A stretch of DNA of 5,579 bases, taken from contig PKWO01000391.1 in NCBI GenBank assembly GCA_003132085.1, positions 1-5,579 on the forward strand, given 5' to 3'. The stretch's first letter is position 1. Every line of letters starts with the position of its first letter. The position numbers and the translations under genes are program-made. Of the stretch, positions 4,802-5,579 are shown in pieces. The DNA is from Oxalobacteraceae bacterium. Its GTDB lineage: Bacteria > Pseudomonadota > Gammaproteobacteria > Burkholderiales > Burkholderiaceae_D. Below the pieces are notes generated by a model. It saw only the letters and a list, made by a program, of their open reading frames with translations, did not search any database and was not told the DNA's origin.

Positions 4802-5579
4802 TTAATTCCAGTCGTCGCTACCGCCGCCCCCGCCGCTATCCCAGGAGGAGCTGTCCGACACGCCGAAGTCGTTTCCGCCCATATCGTCGGGAACGCTCCG
4901 GTTGTTGTTCTGCGGCGTGTCGTAAATGACTTCGTTACGATCCCGGTCGGTAAAATGGTGCATCAATTCTTCACCAGCAACAATTCCGGCGCCGACGGCA
5001 GCGCCCGTTGCCAAACCACCCAGAATTCCAGAGCCCATGCCGCCACCCGGTTGGCCGCCAACCATGCCTGGCCCGTAGGACTGCATGGTTGCGCCGGGGC
5101 CATATCCGGGGTTGCCGCCGCCGGCGACAACCGTATTGCGCCGTCCGAGTGCGCGCACGATAAAAAAGAATAGCGCGATCAAACCGATGATGATCAGCGG
5201 GGTGACCCAGCCCCCAACATCGCTGCCACCGGAGCGGGCCACTTGGCGCGAGAAACCTGGTTGCGCCGATTGCACCGATTGTGCCGATTGCACCGATTGG
5301 GTCGGCGGACGCACCCCGGAAATGCGGGCCTGCAGCTCATGTATCTTTTGCGGATTGGCGAAGTTGAGGCTGGGCTCCAGCCTTTCCGCCGTATTGAGTT
5401 CAATTCCTGCGTCGTGGAGATGGCCTTGCTTTGCCATCAATTCGGCTTCCACAAAATGCGCCTTGGCACTATTCGGATGATCGTGAAGCACTTTATCCAT
5501 CATCGACTGGGCGTCGTCAAACCTGCCGGCCTCTGCGGCGTCGTAGACTTGGTGAATGGTGGCATCTGCTCCGGCCGCG
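4802..5579 (-). CDS. TPR, single-membrane-segment, glycine-rich protein, 5' partial
   Basis: The frame is open to the right edge, reading AAGADATIHQVYDAAEAGRFDDAQS before the Met pair at 5503, so that Met is internal. The first visible residues look like the end of a signal peptide, and the true start probably lies a little beyond the window. In the 258 visible residues: TPR-like helices with the pattern DDAQSMMDKVLHDHPNSAKAHF...AELMAKQG (about 10-65); a Gln/Ser/Val/Ala linker made by a 9-bp DNA repeat (about 88-107); a strong membrane segment with Arg after it (VTPLIIIGLIALFFFIVRALGRR, about 124-147); Gly/Pro-rich sequence; a glycine-zipper-like hydrophobic stretch (GSGILGGLATGAAVGAGIVAG, about 181-201); and an acidic, Gly/Ser/Trp tail ending SDDWN. 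It is probably an envelope protein with the TPR part outside the cytoplasm, if the N-terminal signal is real. The role is unknown. I recognise the architecture as one seen in uncharacterised betaproteobacterial TPR proteins but cannot name a gene. Confidence 0.8.
   Translation of the reverse strand, partial: AAGADATIHQVYDAAEAGRFDDAQSMMDKVLHDHPNSAKAHFVEAELMAKQGHLHDAGIELNTAERLEPSLNFANPQKIHELQARISGVRPPTQSVQSAQSVQSAQPGFSRQVARSGGSDVGGWVTPLIIIGLIALFFFIVRALGRRNTVVAGGGNPGYGPGATMQSYGPGMVGGQPGGGMGSGILGGLATGAAVGAGIVAGEELMHHFTDRDRNEVIYDTPQNNNRSVPDDMGGNDFGVSDSSSWDSGGGGGSDDWN
5263..5298. repeat. 9-bp in-frame tandem repeat, four copies
   Basis: Four units read GCGCCGATT, GCACCGATT, GTGCCGATT and GCACCGATT on the + strand. 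On the coding (-) strand they encode a repeated QS(V/A) tripeptide (QSVQSAQSVQSAQ) in the linker between the TPR part and the membrane segment. Units two and four are identical, which also gives an 18-bp period. Copy-number change would keep the frame and alter only linker length. Confidence 0.8.

Overview
The window looks like chromosomal DNA of a betaproteobacterium, most likely of the Burkholderiales and perhaps Oxalobacteraceae. This is inferred from protein style (an Aer-type PAS chemoreceptor, a transglutaminase/DUF2126 protein, an HDOD protein, a small secreted CAQTSPG-type protein) and from GC-rich codon use. It was not confirmed by any search. I see no phage, IS, CRISPR, tRNA or rRNA.

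Layout: (1) Positions 2-1024, + strand: an Aer-like methyl-accepting chemotaxis protein, open at the left edge. It is cut off inside the signalling hairpin tip. (2) Positions 1021-3243, - strand: a transglutaminase/DUF2126 (putative amidoligase) protein. It has an intact start and transglutaminase core but is cut inside DUF2126. The two genes meet tail to tail at 1021-1025. Each loses its conserved sequence there and continues as meaningless antisense of the other (tails 1025-1123 on + and 898-1020 on -). This is a breakpoint, either a real deletion or inversion or an assembly or amplification chimera. It is the most notable thing in the window. (3) Positions 3244-3553: a divergent intergenic region with an imperfect inverted repeat. 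(4) Positions 3554-4402, + strand: an HDOD-domain protein, followed by a strong intrinsic terminator-like hairpin at 4417-4441. (5) Positions 4457-4657, + strand: a small secreted protein with a GTG start and a good ribosome binding site only 3 nt after the hairpin's T-tract. (6) Positions 4756-4788: a hairpin that could terminate transcription from both sides. (7) Positions 4802-5579, - strand: a TPR, single-membrane-segment, glycine-rich protein, open at the right edge.

The genes do not form one pathway. Chemoreceptor and HDOD proteins are signalling components. The transglutaminase/DUF2126 protein belongs to a family usually found beside ATP-grasp and alpha-E proteins, which are not present here, possibly because the breakpoint removed that side. 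The last two genes are envelope proteins of unknown role. I found no convincing new multi-gene system. The points worth a second look are the breakpoint, the hairpin in front of the small secreted gene, the intergenic dyad, and two independent 9-bp in-frame tandem repeats.
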